Of a stretch of DNA of 31,262 nt, positions 7,733 through 15,789 are shown piece by piece; position 1 is the first letter of the stretch; the number at the start of each line of letters is the position of its first letter. The DNA is from Bordetella parapertussis (GTDB taxonomy: Bacteria; Pseudomonadota; Gammaproteobacteria; Burkholderiales; Burkholderiaceae_B). Below the pieces are notes generated by a model. It was given only the letters and a program-made list of their open reading frames with translations, made no database searches and was not told the origin of the DNA. The translations under genes and the position numbers were made by a program. The stretch covers positions 1 through 31,262 of the forward strand of contig CAMDFD010000026.1 in NCBI GenBank assembly GCA_945897365.1, read 5' to 3'.

Positions 7733-8533
7733 ATGAATAAAAACTCAAATTTCCTTCGGAAATTCTTGCTGTTATTGAGCGCAATGTTAGTGAGCTCAAT
7801 GACATGGGCGATAGAACCCGCGGTGAAAACCCCGCAGGTTGACACACCCAAGAGACTGTTACTCATTGGAAATAGTTATCTTTACTATGGTGACAGTCTC
7901 CATAATGTTCTTCGTAATCTCGTCATTGCAGACAATCCCAGCATAACAAAGTCTCTTCAATATAAGTCTGCCACGATTGGTGGCGCAAGCTTAGATCACC
8001 ACAACATTGATTGGTTGACGAAGCCTGGACAGATTGGTGTTAAAGATCCGTTTGAGCTTGTGATTCTGCAAGGGCACAGTGCAGCTGCGATTAATGATAA
8101 GCAAGGAACTGTTCATATAGATGCCGCTAAAAAAGCGGCTGCGCTCATTGCTGAGCGTGGTGGCAAAGTGGCCCTGTATATGCCGCATTCCTATGTCGCA
8201 CCCCACAAGCAGACCGCATCTGAAAATGATCAAAAAAATCGTGATTATTACGTCAAGCTGGGTAATGAACTCAATGCACTCGTGATTCCTGTTGGAATGG
8301 CCTTTGCAGAAGCTTATAAAAGAGATCCTCAGCTCAAGCTGCATAAATCTTATGATGGCAGCCACCCTTCAAGGGCAGGAACCTACTTAGCGGCTGCAAC
8401 AGTCTATGCGGCTGTGTATGGTCGCTCACCGGTCGGTAACACCTTTGACGCCTTCGGTGAGGTCGATCCCAAAACTCGCATGTTGTTGCAACAAGTGGCT
8501 TGGGATACTGTTAAGAAATTTTATGGGCAATAA
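7733..8533 (+). CDS. Secreted SGNH-type hydrolase
   Basis: A 266-residue protein with a signal peptide (about residues 1-26, ending SMTWA). It shows SGNH/GDSL blocks: block I LLLIGNSYLYYGDS with candidate nucleophile Ser48, block II with Gly84 in IGGAS, a degenerate block III ILQGHSAA, and block V YDGSHPSRAGTYLAA with Asp208 and His211. These enzymes hydrolyse ester bonds in lipids, acylated sugars or polysaccharides; the substrate here is not evident. GGAG at 7722-7725 lies 7 nt before the ATG at 7733. The gene follows the AEP permease by 87 nt and precedes the glycosyltransferase by 49 nt, so it may share their transcript. A lipid esterase role would fit the neighbourhood but is inferred. 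Confidence 0.75.
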   Translation: MNKNSNFLRKFLLLLSAMLVSSMTWAIEPAVKTPQVDTPKRLLLIGNSYLYYGDSLHNVLRNLVIADNPSITKSLQYKSATIGGASLDHHNIDWLTKPGQIGVKDPFELVILQGHSAAAINDKQGTVHIDAAKKAAALIAERGGKVALYMPHSYVAPHKQTASENDQKNRDYYVKLGNELNALVIPVGMAFAEAYKRDPQLKLHKSYDGSHPSRAGTYLAAATVYAAVYGRSPVGNTFDAFGEVDPKTRMLLQQVAWDTVKKFYGQ

Positions 8534-8582
8534 ATGCTCGGTTTCATCTTTTTGCAATATATCTCTGTCATGTTGACGAGAT

Positions 8583-9719
8583 ATGAGAAAGAACATCGAG
8601 CTTGTCTATTTCAACGCGGGTGGCGGACATCGCTCTGCTGCGCTTGCGCTTCAGGAAGTTATGACACAGAGACATCCTGAATGGGATGTTTCACTGGTCA
8701 ATCTTTTTGAGGTGATTGATTCTGAAAGATATTTTCAGAAGCTGACGGGATTTGCTCCGGAGGATTTATATAACCTTCGACTCAAAAAGGGCTGGACTAG
8801 GGGGCTTGCGACAGAGCTTAAGATTTTTCAGGCCATGATTCGTCTGACGCATGTCAAACTGAAAAATAAAATTGAAAAATATTGGAAAGAGCGTCAACCA
8901 GATTTGGTTGTTTCCTTAATACCTAATTTTAATAAAGTGATGTATGAGTCACTCAGAGACGCCTGTCCTAGCGTGCCTTACGTGACTGTATTGACGGATT
9001 TGGCAGACTATCCCCCTAATTTTTGGATTGAGCCCAATCAAGAGCAGTCCTTGATCTGTGGAACGGATCGTGCCGTATTACAAGCCGTTGAAGCGGGCTA
9101 TCGAGAAACTCAGATCATGCAAGTATCAGGCATGATTATGCGACCCTCTTTTTATCAGTCCGAAAAGATTGATCGAAAGGCACGATATGAAGAGTTAGGT
9201 TTAGCTCCGCATCTTCCCACAGGTTTAGTCATGTTTGGAGGACATGGATCAACCCAAATGGTCAAGATTGCCAAAGATCTAAGCAATAGACAGATGATCT
9301 TTGTATGCGGTCATAACGAGTTGTTAGCTAAAAAAATAAAAGCACTCAAACCGTCAGTCAAGCATGTTGTGTACGGCTTTACCTCAGAGATCAATCTCCT
9401 CATGCAGCTCAGTGATTATTTTATTGGGAAGCCTGGGCCGGGGAGTTTGAGTGAGTCGATCCATATGGGGCTACCTGTTGTTACCTTTAAAAATGCTTCA
9501 ACGATGCCACAGGAGCGTTTCAATACAAGTTGGGTCACCGATCATCAATATGGGCTTGTGATCTCCACGATGCGAGACTTGCCCGGAGCGGTTGAGAAAA
9601 TGATTGTGGAGTTATCTGTTTTCAAGGCTCATGTTGCAGCGACGAATAATCGTGCTGTCTTCGAGGTGGTCGAAGCATTAGACCGGATCATTCATCCAAA
9701 ATCTCATTCTTTTCTATGA
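8583..9719 (+). CDS. MGDG-synthase-like glycosyltransferase (GT28)
   Basis: A 378-residue GT-B glycosyltransferase. The N-terminal acceptor domain starts with the glycine-rich motif FNAGGGHRSAA (GGGH, residues 13-16), as in monogalactosyldiacylglycerol synthases and processive diacylglycerol glucosyltransferases. The C-terminal nucleotide-sugar domain has MFGGHGST (217-224) and the donor-binding GKPGPGSLSES (282-292). There is no signal peptide, so it probably works at the inner face of the membrane. Known relatives add Gal or Glc to diacylglycerol, or GlcNAc in MurG. Here MurG is unlikely because the cell-division gene context is absent and the N-terminus is the MGDG type. It sits between an SGNH hydrolase and a metallophosphoesterase within a phosphorus-uptake region, suggesting glycolipid synthesis under phosphate limitation. 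Confidence 0.8.
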   Translation: MRKNIELVYFNAGGGHRSAALALQEVMTQRHPEWDVSLVNLFEVIDSERYFQKLTGFAPEDLYNLRLKKGWTRGLATELKIFQAMIRLTHVKLKNKIEKYWKERQPDLVVSLIPNFNKVMYESLRDACPSVPYVTVLTDLADYPPNFWIEPNQEQSLICGTDRAVLQAVEAGYRETQIMQVSGMIMRPSFYQSEKIDRKARYEELGLAPHLPTGLVMFGGHGSTQMVKIAKDLSNRQMIFVCGHNELLAKKIKALKPSVKHVVYGFTSEINLLMQLSDYFIGKPGPGSLSESIHMGLPVVTFKNASTMPQERFNTSWVTDHQYGLVISTMRDLPGAVEKMIVELSVFKAHVAATNNRAVFEVVEALDRIIHPKSHSFL

Positions 9720-9830
9720 GGGTGTAGACTGATTCAGCATGATTTATGTTTGTGAGTGGAACGTCATGCCAAAAATGAATAGACCTTAATGATTTTACAT
9801 AATATAGAAAAAATTCCGAAGAGAAAAAAT

Positions 9831-10817
9831 ATGATGAACTGTATAAATTCATTTTTTAAAAAAATACTGAACGTTCTCTTTTTATTATTATTGTCATTTG
9901 CGATGAATACATCTATCGCTCAGGGATTTTCATTCATCGCCTTAGGTGATATGCCATATGGCAAGCCAGATACATCGTATCCTCCCTACCGGGGATTGAT
10001 CGCTGCGGTCAATCAATCTAAGCCGCTCTTTTCTATCCATGTGGGTGATTTTAAAAGTGGCGCTACCGAATGTTCCGATCAGGAATTTTCGGAACAACTC
10101 AAGCATTTCGCAATGTTCGAGGCTGGAGTTGTTTTTACTCCTGGAGATAATGACTGGACGGACTGTTACCGCCGAAGTAATGGTTCGTATGACCCGCTTG
10201 AGCGTTTAGCAAAATTGCGGAAAGATTTTTATAAGCCCAAGGAATCACTAGGTGCAAAACCATTCCCTCTAGTCAGTCAACCAGAAGTAGATCCAAAAAA
10301 TACGTTGTATGTTGAAAATCAACGTTGGGTCGTAGACGAGGTGTTATTTGTAACGTTGCATATCGTGGGTAGTAATAACAATTTTGAAACACGCAATACA
10401 CAGGCTACAAATGAGTTTTTTGCGCGTGATGCTGCCAACATTACCTGGATCCACGAGGCATTCAAGCTTGCTGAAAAGAATCAATATCGGGCGATTGTGT
10501 TCGCCTTTCAGGCGAATGTATTTTTTAGTCGATCAATGTTGGAGGATTATCCAGCCTGGTCTGGATTCAGAAATAGCATTGGTCAGACACTTTTACCTCT
10601 AGCCAAGGCTTGGAATAAACCAATTTTGATTATTCATGGTGATGGTCATCAGTTTCATTTCGATCAACCCTTTAAGCTCAAAGGCCAAGCGATGTCGAAT
10701 ATCACTCGGCTTGAGGTTCCAGGAGCGTCTGATGTGCGTGCGGTCAACGTCAAGGTAGATCTCTCTAAAGATCAGGTCTTTGGTGTTTCGTTGATTTCGC
10801 CACTAGATAGGCGTTGA
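9831..10817 (+). CDS. Secreted calcineurin-like metallophosphoesterase
   Basis: A 328-residue protein with a signal peptide (about 1-31, ending NTSIAQG). The metallophosphoesterase motifs appear in order: ALGDMPYG with Asp40 (GDxPYG instead of GDxH), HVGDFKSG with Asp73, TPGDNDW with Asn107 and Asp108, then the C-terminal metal ligands in HGDGHQFH (His269, His273, His276). A periplasmic phosphomonoesterase or diesterase is likely, substrate unknown. The ATG at 9831 is chosen over 9789 because AGAG lies 7 nt upstream and the signal peptide follows directly. It differs from cytoplasmic PlcP-type phospholipases in having an export signal. Its 3' end overlaps the convergent ugpQ end by 15 nt. Confidence 0.78.
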   Translation: MMNCINSFFKKILNVLFLLLLSFAMNTSIAQGFSFIALGDMPYGKPDTSYPPYRGLIAAVNQSKPLFSIHVGDFKSGATECSDQEFSEQLKHFAMFEAGVVFTPGDNDWTDCYRRSNGSYDPLERLAKLRKDFYKPKESLGAKPFPLVSQPEVDPKNTLYVENQRWVVDEVLFVTLHIVGSNNNFETRNTQATNEFFARDAANITWIHEAFKLAEKNQYRAIVFAFQANVFFSRSMLEDYPAWSGFRNSIGQTLLPLAKAWNKPILIIHGDGHQFHFDQPFKLKGQAMSNITRLEVPGASDVRAVNVKVDLSKDQVFGVSLISPLDRR

Positions 10818-11555
10818 GAGTGTACGAAGGAAAGTCATATCATCAGTAATGATGGTATCTAGACCCATTTCTAATAAGTCCATCGCCTTATCTACATCAT
10901 TGACCGTATAGGCCATGCAGCGCAGACCCAGATCATGGCACTCTTGAATGAGTGATAGGGTATAGATTGGATAATGACATGCAATCGCCCTACATTGCAA
11001 AGTCTGAACGGCATCACGCCAGTCCGTTGAGAGCTCATGCATCAATAATCCTCTTGGAAGCTCGGGAGCTGCAATCATTGCACTCTGCAGTGCCTCTCGC
11101 TTAAACGATGTAAGTAAAGGCGGCACATTTTTACCAGACCAGTATTCCTTAGCCTTTTGCGCTACACATGTCCCGGTGAGTGACTCAAACCCTGGAGAGG
11201 GTTTAATTTCAATATTTAAAAGGCAATTTCGCTCGATGCAGAATGTTGCAACCTGCTCTAAGCTTGGAATTCCTGCCCCTGCAAACCATTCACTATGCCA
11301 ACTTCCTGCATCTAACTGACTGATTTCATCCCAGACATAGTGGTGCGCCAACCCTTGGGAGTTAGTCGTTCGATCTAGCGTGGTGTCATGAAGTAGAAAA
11401 ACAATACCGTCTGCACTCACTTTTGCATCGCACTCAAACATGCGATAACCCATATCATATCCATGATGAAAGGCGGCTAACGTGTTTTCAGGAGCGGATA
11501 AGCCAGCCCCCCGATGCGCGACAAGGCGGTGATAGGGCCAGTCTAGGTTTTGCAT
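10803..11555 (-). CDS. ugpQ: Cytoplasmic glycerophosphodiester phosphodiesterase
   Basis: A 250-residue TIM-barrel GDPD enzyme. It hydrolyses glycerophosphodiesters to an alcohol and sn-glycerol-3-phosphate. The motifs are VAHRGAG with His14 and Arg15, PENTLAAF with Glu24 and Asn25, FECDAKVSADG with Glu41 and Asp43, LLHDTTLDRTTN with His57, and NIEIKP with Glu116 and Lys118. The C-terminal segment is AYTVNDVDKAMDLLEMGLDTIITD. There is no signal peptide, so it acts on imported substrate. It is the last gene of ugpBAECQ, starting 3 nt after the ugpC stop. Confidence 0.93.
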   Translation of the reverse strand: MQNLDWPYHRLVAHRGAGLSAPENTLAAFHHGYDMGYRMFECDAKVSADGIVFLLHDTTLDRTTNSQGLAHHYVWDEISQLDAGSWHSEWFAGAGIPSLEQVATFCIERNCLLNIEIKPSPGFESLTGTCVAQKAKEYWSGKNVPPLLTSFKREALQSAMIAAPELPRGLLMHELSTDWRDAVQTLQCRAIACHYPIYTLSLIQECHDLGLRCMAYTVNDVDKAMDLLEMGLDTIITDDMTFLRTLSTPI

Positions 11556-11558
11556 CTA

Positions 11559-12566
11559 TCACTCCAAACGTTTCAATGAATGTGCGTCGAACCAATGTAG
11601 ACGGTTTACGAGCGGTTTGACATGGATCGTTTCACCGATCTCAGGCACAGCCTCTTGCGAATCAATCCGAATCACAATGGATTCTTGTCCGAGGCTGCCA
11701 TGAATGAGTCGTTCTGCACCCAAAAGTTCTACCGTATCGACAGACACCGGCCAACCCTCCGAGTGTATTTCAAAGTGTTCTGGTCTGACGCCAAGAATAT
11801 TTCCATTCGAGACATTTGGAGCAAACTTCAATAAGTTCATCGGTGGAGAACCAATGAAGCCTGCGACAAATATTGAGGCGGGTTTGTTATAAATATTTTC
11901 GGGGGTATCAAACTGCTCGATTTCACCAGCATTCATCACAATGACACGATGGGCCAACGTCATTGCTTCAACTTGATCATGTGTCACAAATAACGTTGTC
12001 ACACCCAGTCGGCGATGTAGTTTTTGAATTTCAAGACGTGTGTGTACCCTCAGTTTTGCATCAAGATTTGAGAGGGGTTCGTCAAATAAAAACACCTTTG
12101 GTTGTCGAACGATGGCGCGACCCATGGCCACACGTTGTCGTTGACCTCCGGATAACTCACGGGGTTTACGGGATAAAAGCTCAGTGATGCCTAAAATTTG
12201 TGCCGCATTTTCTACTCGAGTATTGATTTCCTCAGAGCGAAGCCCTGCGATTTTGAGCGCATAAGCCATATTGGCCCTGACCGTCATATGGGGGTAAAGT
12301 GCATAGTTTTGGAAAACCATCGCAATATCACGACGCGCAGGATCAATCTCGTTGACGACTCTGTCGCCAATGACAATTTGTCCATCGCTGATTTCTTCAA
12401 GACCCGCCACCATGCGTAAAAGCGTCGATTTTCCGCATCCCGAAGGTCCGACGATCACGACAAACTCGCCTGAGGAAATTTCGGCATCGAAACCTCTTAC
12501 GGCGTGATATCTGGAAGCATCGCGACCATAATATTTTTGAATATTTTTAAATTGAAGCGTAGTCAT
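11559..12566 (-). CDS. ugpC: sn-Glycerol-3-phosphate ABC transporter ATP-binding protein
   Basis: A 335-residue ATPase of the MalK/UgpC type. Walker A is GPSGCGKS (40-47), Q-loop VFQNYALYPH (84-93), signature LSGGQ (138-142), Walker B VFLFDEP (158-164) and switch His in FVTHDQVEA. A C-terminal OB/TOBE domain ends the protein. It drives uptake of glycerol-3-phosphate and glycerophosphodiesters through UgpA and UgpE. I prefer ATG at 12566, where homology begins, over 12602, which would add twelve residues overlapping ugpE. This leaves a 19-nt gap to ugpE, and a GAG/GAGA-containing leader precedes the ATG. Confidence 0.9.
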   Translation of the reverse strand: MTTLQFKNIQKYYGRDASRYHAVRGFDAEISSGEFVVIVGPSGCGKSTLLRMVAGLEEISDGQIVIGDRVVNEIDPARRDIAMVFQNYALYPHMTVRANMAYALKIAGLRSEEINTRVENAAQILGITELLSRKPRELSGGQRQRVAMGRAIVRQPKVFLFDEPLSNLDAKLRVHTRLEIQKLHRRLGVTTLFVTHDQVEAMTLAHRVIVMNAGEIEQFDTPENIYNKPASIFVAGFIGSPPMNLLKFAPNVSNGNILGVRPEHFEIHSEGWPVSVDTVELLGAERLIHGSLGQESIVIRIDSQEAVPEIGETIHVKPLVNRLHWFDAHSLKRLE

Positions 12567-12585
12567 TATGCATCTCGACTCTTGA

Positions 12586-13440
12586 TTACTTCTCGGTTTC
12601 AACCAAACCTTTAACGAACCACTTTTGCATCAGTAGGACCACCATGAGTGGGGGAGCCATTGCTAAAACAGCCGTAGCCATAATCACGTTCCATTCTGTT
12701 TGTGCATCACCGGCGGGAATCATTCTCCGAATACCTACAACGATTGGATACATGTCCTCCTTGGTGCTAATTAGCAAGGGCCATAAGTATTGGTTCCAGC
12801 CATAGATAAACTGTATGACAAAGAGCGCGGCGATACTCGTCGCTGAAAGTGGGATGAGTATGTCGATAAAGAAGCGCATGGGACCCGCACCGTCGACTTT
12901 TGCTGCTTCGACTAATTCATTGGGGACCGATTTGAAAAACTGCCTAAATAAAAATGTGGCTGTTGCTGAGGCAATCAGTGGAACTGTCAGCCCAGCATAA
13001 GAGTTGAGCATACCTAGATCTGCGATCACTTTGAAGGTCGGTACGATGCGGACTTCGACGGGTAGCATCAGCGTGATGAAGATGCACCAAAATACTAAAC
13101 CTCTAAAGGGAAATCTAAAGTAGACAAGGGCAAAGGCCGAGATGAGGGAAATGATAATTTTTCCGAATGCGATCGTCAGTGCGGAAATAAGGCTGACTAA
13201 CAACATACGGTATACGCTCATGCCACGGGTGCCCGAGTTTTCGGAGCCCGAAAGAGCCGCTGCGTAATTTTCAAACATTTGATCGCCCGGCAAGAGTGGG
13301 ATCGGCCATTGGGCCATGGCTTGCGCAGTATGCGTGGAGGCGACCCAAGCCATGTAAATGGGAAACGCGATCACCATCACACCGATGATGAGCGTTGTAT
13401 GGGCGATTGCATCAACCCACGGTCTTTTTTCAATAGACAT
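12586..13440 (-). CDS. ugpE: sn-Glycerol-3-phosphate ABC transporter permease UgpE
   Basis: A 284-residue inner-membrane permease with six predicted helices and the conserved EAA loop LVEAAKVDGAGPMRFFIDILIPLS. It is of the MalG/UgpE type: the N-terminal helix is followed by a periplasmic segment (TAQAMAQWPIPLLPGDQMFENY), and WNQYLWPLLIST is typical of UgpE. It pairs with UgpA to form the membrane channel. Its ATG overlaps the ugpA stop by 1 nt (TGATG), so translation is coupled. ugpC follows 19 nt downstream. Confidence 0.92.
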   Translation of the reverse strand: MSIEKRPWVDAIAHTTLIIGVMVIAFPIYMAWVASTHTAQAMAQWPIPLLPGDQMFENYAAALSGSENSGTRGMSVYRMLLVSLISALTIAFGKIIISLISAFALVYFRFPFRGLVFWCIFITLMLPVEVRIVPTFKVIADLGMLNSYAGLTVPLIASATATFLFRQFFKSVPNELVEAAKVDGAGPMRFFIDILIPLSATSIAALFVIQFIYGWNQYLWPLLISTKEDMYPIVVGIRRMIPAGDAQTEWNVIMATAVLAMAPPLMVVLLMQKWFVKGLVETEK

Positions 13441-14327
13441 CAGTAGTTCACCTTTTTATCGATGAACTTAAATTGCAAGGCTGTTAAAAGGATGACGATC
13501 GTCATGAGGATCACAGATTGAGCTGCGGAACTCCCCAGATCCAAGGCTTTGAAGCCATCAAAATATACTTTATAGACGAGGATTTCAGTCTCTTTTCCAG
13601 GACCGCCCTGCGTGGTGGCATCGATAATGCCAAACGTATCAAAAAAGGCATACACAATATTAATGACAAGTAAAAAGAAAAAGACGGGTGAAAGCAGAGG
13701 TATTTGAATTGACCAAAATCGACGCCAAGGACCTGCACCGTCGAGCATGGAAGCTTCGATAAGTGATTTTGGGATGCTTTGTAAACCCGCTAGAAAAAAT
13801 AAAAAATTGTATGAAATCTGTTTCCATACCGAGGCGATCACAATCAAAGCCATCGCATGATCGCTGTTCAGAAGTGAGTTCCATTGCACGCCGATCGCTT
13901 CAAGCGATCTTGCGACAACCCCTACGCTGGGAGAAAATAGAAATAACCAAAGAATACCGGCGACTGCCGGAGCGACTGCATAAGGCCAAATGATCAAGCT
14001 GCGATAAATGAGCGTCGCCCTGACAACACGGTCGGCAAATACGGCGAGAATCAGAGCAAGGCCAAGACCAATGACGGCAACCAATACTGAAAAGATTCCG
14101 GTAATCTTGAATGAATACCAATATGCTGGGTCTGCGAATAGCGCGGTAAAGTTTTTAAATCCTACCCACTGCACTGACATACCAAAGGGATCGGATTCTT
14201 GAAACGAATTAATCAACGCCTGACCCGCAGGCCAAAAAAAGAAAATTAAAACGATTAAGCCTTGAGGCGCAACAAGCGCCCAAGGCAACCATCTAGACTC
14301 GAAAAATATTTCTGTTTTTTGAGACAT
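13440..14327 (-). CDS. ugpA: sn-Glycerol-3-phosphate ABC transporter permease UgpA
   Basis: A 295-residue MalF/UgpA-type permease with six helices and the EAA loop LIEASMLDGAGPWRRFWSIQIPLLSP. The segment FFDTFGIIDATTQGGPGKETEILVYKVYFDGF is characteristic of UgpA. The protein forms half of the transport channel. The start ATG lies 5 nt after a long stem-loop that follows ugpB, and its only ribosome-binding-like AGG falls in the 3' arm of that stem. Translation of the permeases may therefore be damped relative to the binding protein. Confidence 0.92.
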   Translation of the reverse strand: MSQKTEIFFESRWLPWALVAPQGLIVLIFFFWPAGQALINSFQESDPFGMSVQWVGFKNFTALFADPAYWYSFKITGIFSVLVAVIGLGLALILAVFADRVVRATLIYRSLIIWPYAVAPAVAGILWLFLFSPSVGVVARSLEAIGVQWNSLLNSDHAMALIVIASVWKQISYNFLFFLAGLQSIPKSLIEASMLDGAGPWRRFWSIQIPLLSPVFFFLLVINIVYAFFDTFGIIDATTQGGPGKETEILVYKVYFDGFKALDLGSSAAQSVILMTIVILLTALQFKFIDKKVNY

Positions 14328-14332
14328 ATTGA

Positions 14333-14375
14333 ATGTGCCTGTTTGAGTGATACTGCGTCATTCAAACAGGCACAT
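14333..14375 (-). promoter_or_regulatory. Long intercistronic stem-loop between ugpB and ugpA
   Basis: A perfect 14-bp inverted repeat, ATGTGCCTGTTTGA / TCAAACAGGCACAT, with a 15-nt loop in which another TGA/TCA can pair after one mismatch. It starts 8 nt after the ugpB stop and ends 5 nt before the ugpA ATG. There is no U-tract, so it is not a classic terminator. Its position fits a barrier that stabilises ugpB mRNA or hides the ugpA ribosome-binding site, as known for periplasmic-binding-protein operons such as malE-malF. Confidence 0.75.
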
Positions 14376-14383
14376 ATAGTCCT

Positions 14384-15703
14384 TTACTTGTTAGCCGCAT
14401 CAAACTTTTCAAGCAAGGCGTTACCGCGCTTAGTGACATCGTCTAGCGCTTGCTGAGCTGTTTTCTTTCCAGCCCAAACCTGCTCAAGTTCTTCGTCGAT
14501 AATGCCGCGAATCTGAACATAGTTACCGAGTCGAATACCGCGTGACTTGTCTGTTGTCTTGCGGATCATTTGATTGACCGACACATCCGTACCAGGATTG
14601 TTCTTGTAAAAACCCGAGTCCTCGGTCATCTTGAACGATTCGAGGGTGACGGGTAGATAACCTGTACGCATATGGTTGTCCGACTGAACTTTTGCATCAG
14701 ACAAATAGTTGAAAAAGGCGCCTACACCTTTGTATTCAGCAGCAGGCTTACCAGACATCACCCACAGGCTCGCACCACCAATGATGGTGTTTTGTGGTGC
14801 ACCCGCGACATCGGGATAGTAGGGTAATGTTGAGACCGCAAACTTGAACTTTGCGTTCTTTGCAATGCCTGCATAGGCGGCTGAGGAGTTAAAGGAGATC
14901 GCGCACTCACCAGACTCAAAGGAGGGTGAGGGTGCAGCACCTCGACCTTTGTAGACAAAAAGTCCATCTTTTGCCATCTTGGCAAGATTGTCGATATGAC
15001 GCACATGCAAGGGGGAGTTTGCAACCAAGCGGGCGTTGGGACCCGACATGCCATTACCCTGGGTCGCGAGCTCGGTGTTGTGCCATGTGGAGAAGCTTTC
15101 GAGTTGAGTCCAACCTTGCCATGCCGTCGTCATCGGGCATTTGTGACCTGAATCCTTAAGTTTCTGAGCGATGGCTTGGATTTCTGGCCATGTTGTAGGT
15201 AATTTCTCTGTCGATACACCCGCAGCTTTCAACGCATCTAAGTTCAACCATGTGACTGTCGTTGAGCTGTTGAAGGGAAATGACATCATTTCACCCGTTG
15301 GCGCAGTGTAGTAGCCTGACACCGCGGGGATATAAGAAGCGGCATTAAATTTATAGCCGTTATCGGTCATGACCTTTGAGACAGGAATAACCACGCCTTT
15401 GGACGCCATCATGGTGGCGGTGCCTACTTCAAAAACCTGGAGAATGTGGGGTGCTTGTCCGGCTCTGAAGGCTGCAATGGCCGCGGTCATCGCCTCGGGA
15501 TAGGTCCCTTTGAAAACAGGCACGACGACATACTCTGATTGCTTTTTGTTGAAGTCTGCCGCAACGTCATTGACCCAGTCATTGAGTGCGCCCGACATTG
15601 CGTGCCACCAGATGATTTCATTCTTGGCTTGGGCTTGAACCGCCATTTGAGGACCCATTGTCATCGCTAGCGCTGCGGCAAGGGTGGCTAAACGTTTCAT
15701 CAT
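14384..15703 (-). CDS. ugpB: sn-Glycerol-3-phosphate ABC transporter substrate-binding protein
   Basis: A 439-residue periplasmic binding protein. A signal peptide covers about 1-25 (MMKRLATLAAALAMTMGP, then QMAVQAQA). It matches UgpB closely: IIWWHAMSGALNDWVND, VPVFKGTYPEAMTAAIAAFRAGQAPHILQVFEVGTATMM (a near-diagnostic block split here only by description), MSFPFNSSTTVTWLN and the tryptophan-rich WQGWTQLESFSTWHN. It binds glycerol-3-phosphate and glycerophosphodiesters in the periplasm. A GGAG lies about 7 nt upstream of the first ATG. It is the first gene of ugpBAECQ, starts 71 nt after the blh stop on the same strand, and has its own Pho-type promoter candidate in that junction. Confidence 0.93.
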   Translation of the reverse strand: MMKRLATLAAALAMTMGPQMAVQAQAKNEIIWWHAMSGALNDWVNDVAADFNKKQSEYVVVPVFKGTYPEAMTAAIAAFRAGQAPHILQVFEVGTATMMASKGVVIPVSKVMTDNGYKFNAASYIPAVSGYYTAPTGEMMSFPFNSSTTVTWLNLDALKAAGVSTEKLPTTWPEIQAIAQKLKDSGHKCPMTTAWQGWTQLESFSTWHNTELATQGNGMSGPNARLVANSPLHVRHIDNLAKMAKDGLFVYKGRGAAPSPSFESGECAISFNSSAAYAGIAKNAKFKFAVSTLPYYPDVAGAPQNTIIGGASLWVMSGKPAAEYKGVGAFFNYLSDAKVQSDNHMRTGYLPVTLESFKMTEDSGFYKNNPGTDVSVNQMIRKTTDKSRGIRLGNYVQIRGIIDEELEQVWAGKKTAQQALDDVTKRGNALLEKFDAANK

Positions 15704-15755
15704 ATCTATTCTCCGTCGATTGAAAGCTTGAGGAACTCTTTAGTTTCATCAACGA

Positions 15756-15789
15756 AGAATAGGGAGATTGCATTTCAAAATGATGACAG
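15756..15789 (-). promoter_or_regulatory. Candidate Pho box and -10 of the ugp operon, overlapping the end of blh
   Basis: On the minus strand CTGTCAT-CATT-TTGAAAT occupies 15789-15772: a perfect first PhoB half-site and a 4-of-7 second half-site at an 11-nt period. Ten nt later comes TATTCT (15761-15756), a -10-like hexamer. The form and spacing equal the candidate before phnS. The box covers the last codons and stop of blh, so ugp can start independently of the retinal operon. The ugpB ATG follows the -10 by about 50 nt. Confidence 0.5.

Noticed and set aside
8565..8571. Perfect CTGTCAT 12 nt before the glycosyltransferase start
   Set aside because: No second half-site at the right period and no room for a -10; a single 7-mer is expected several times in 31 kb.
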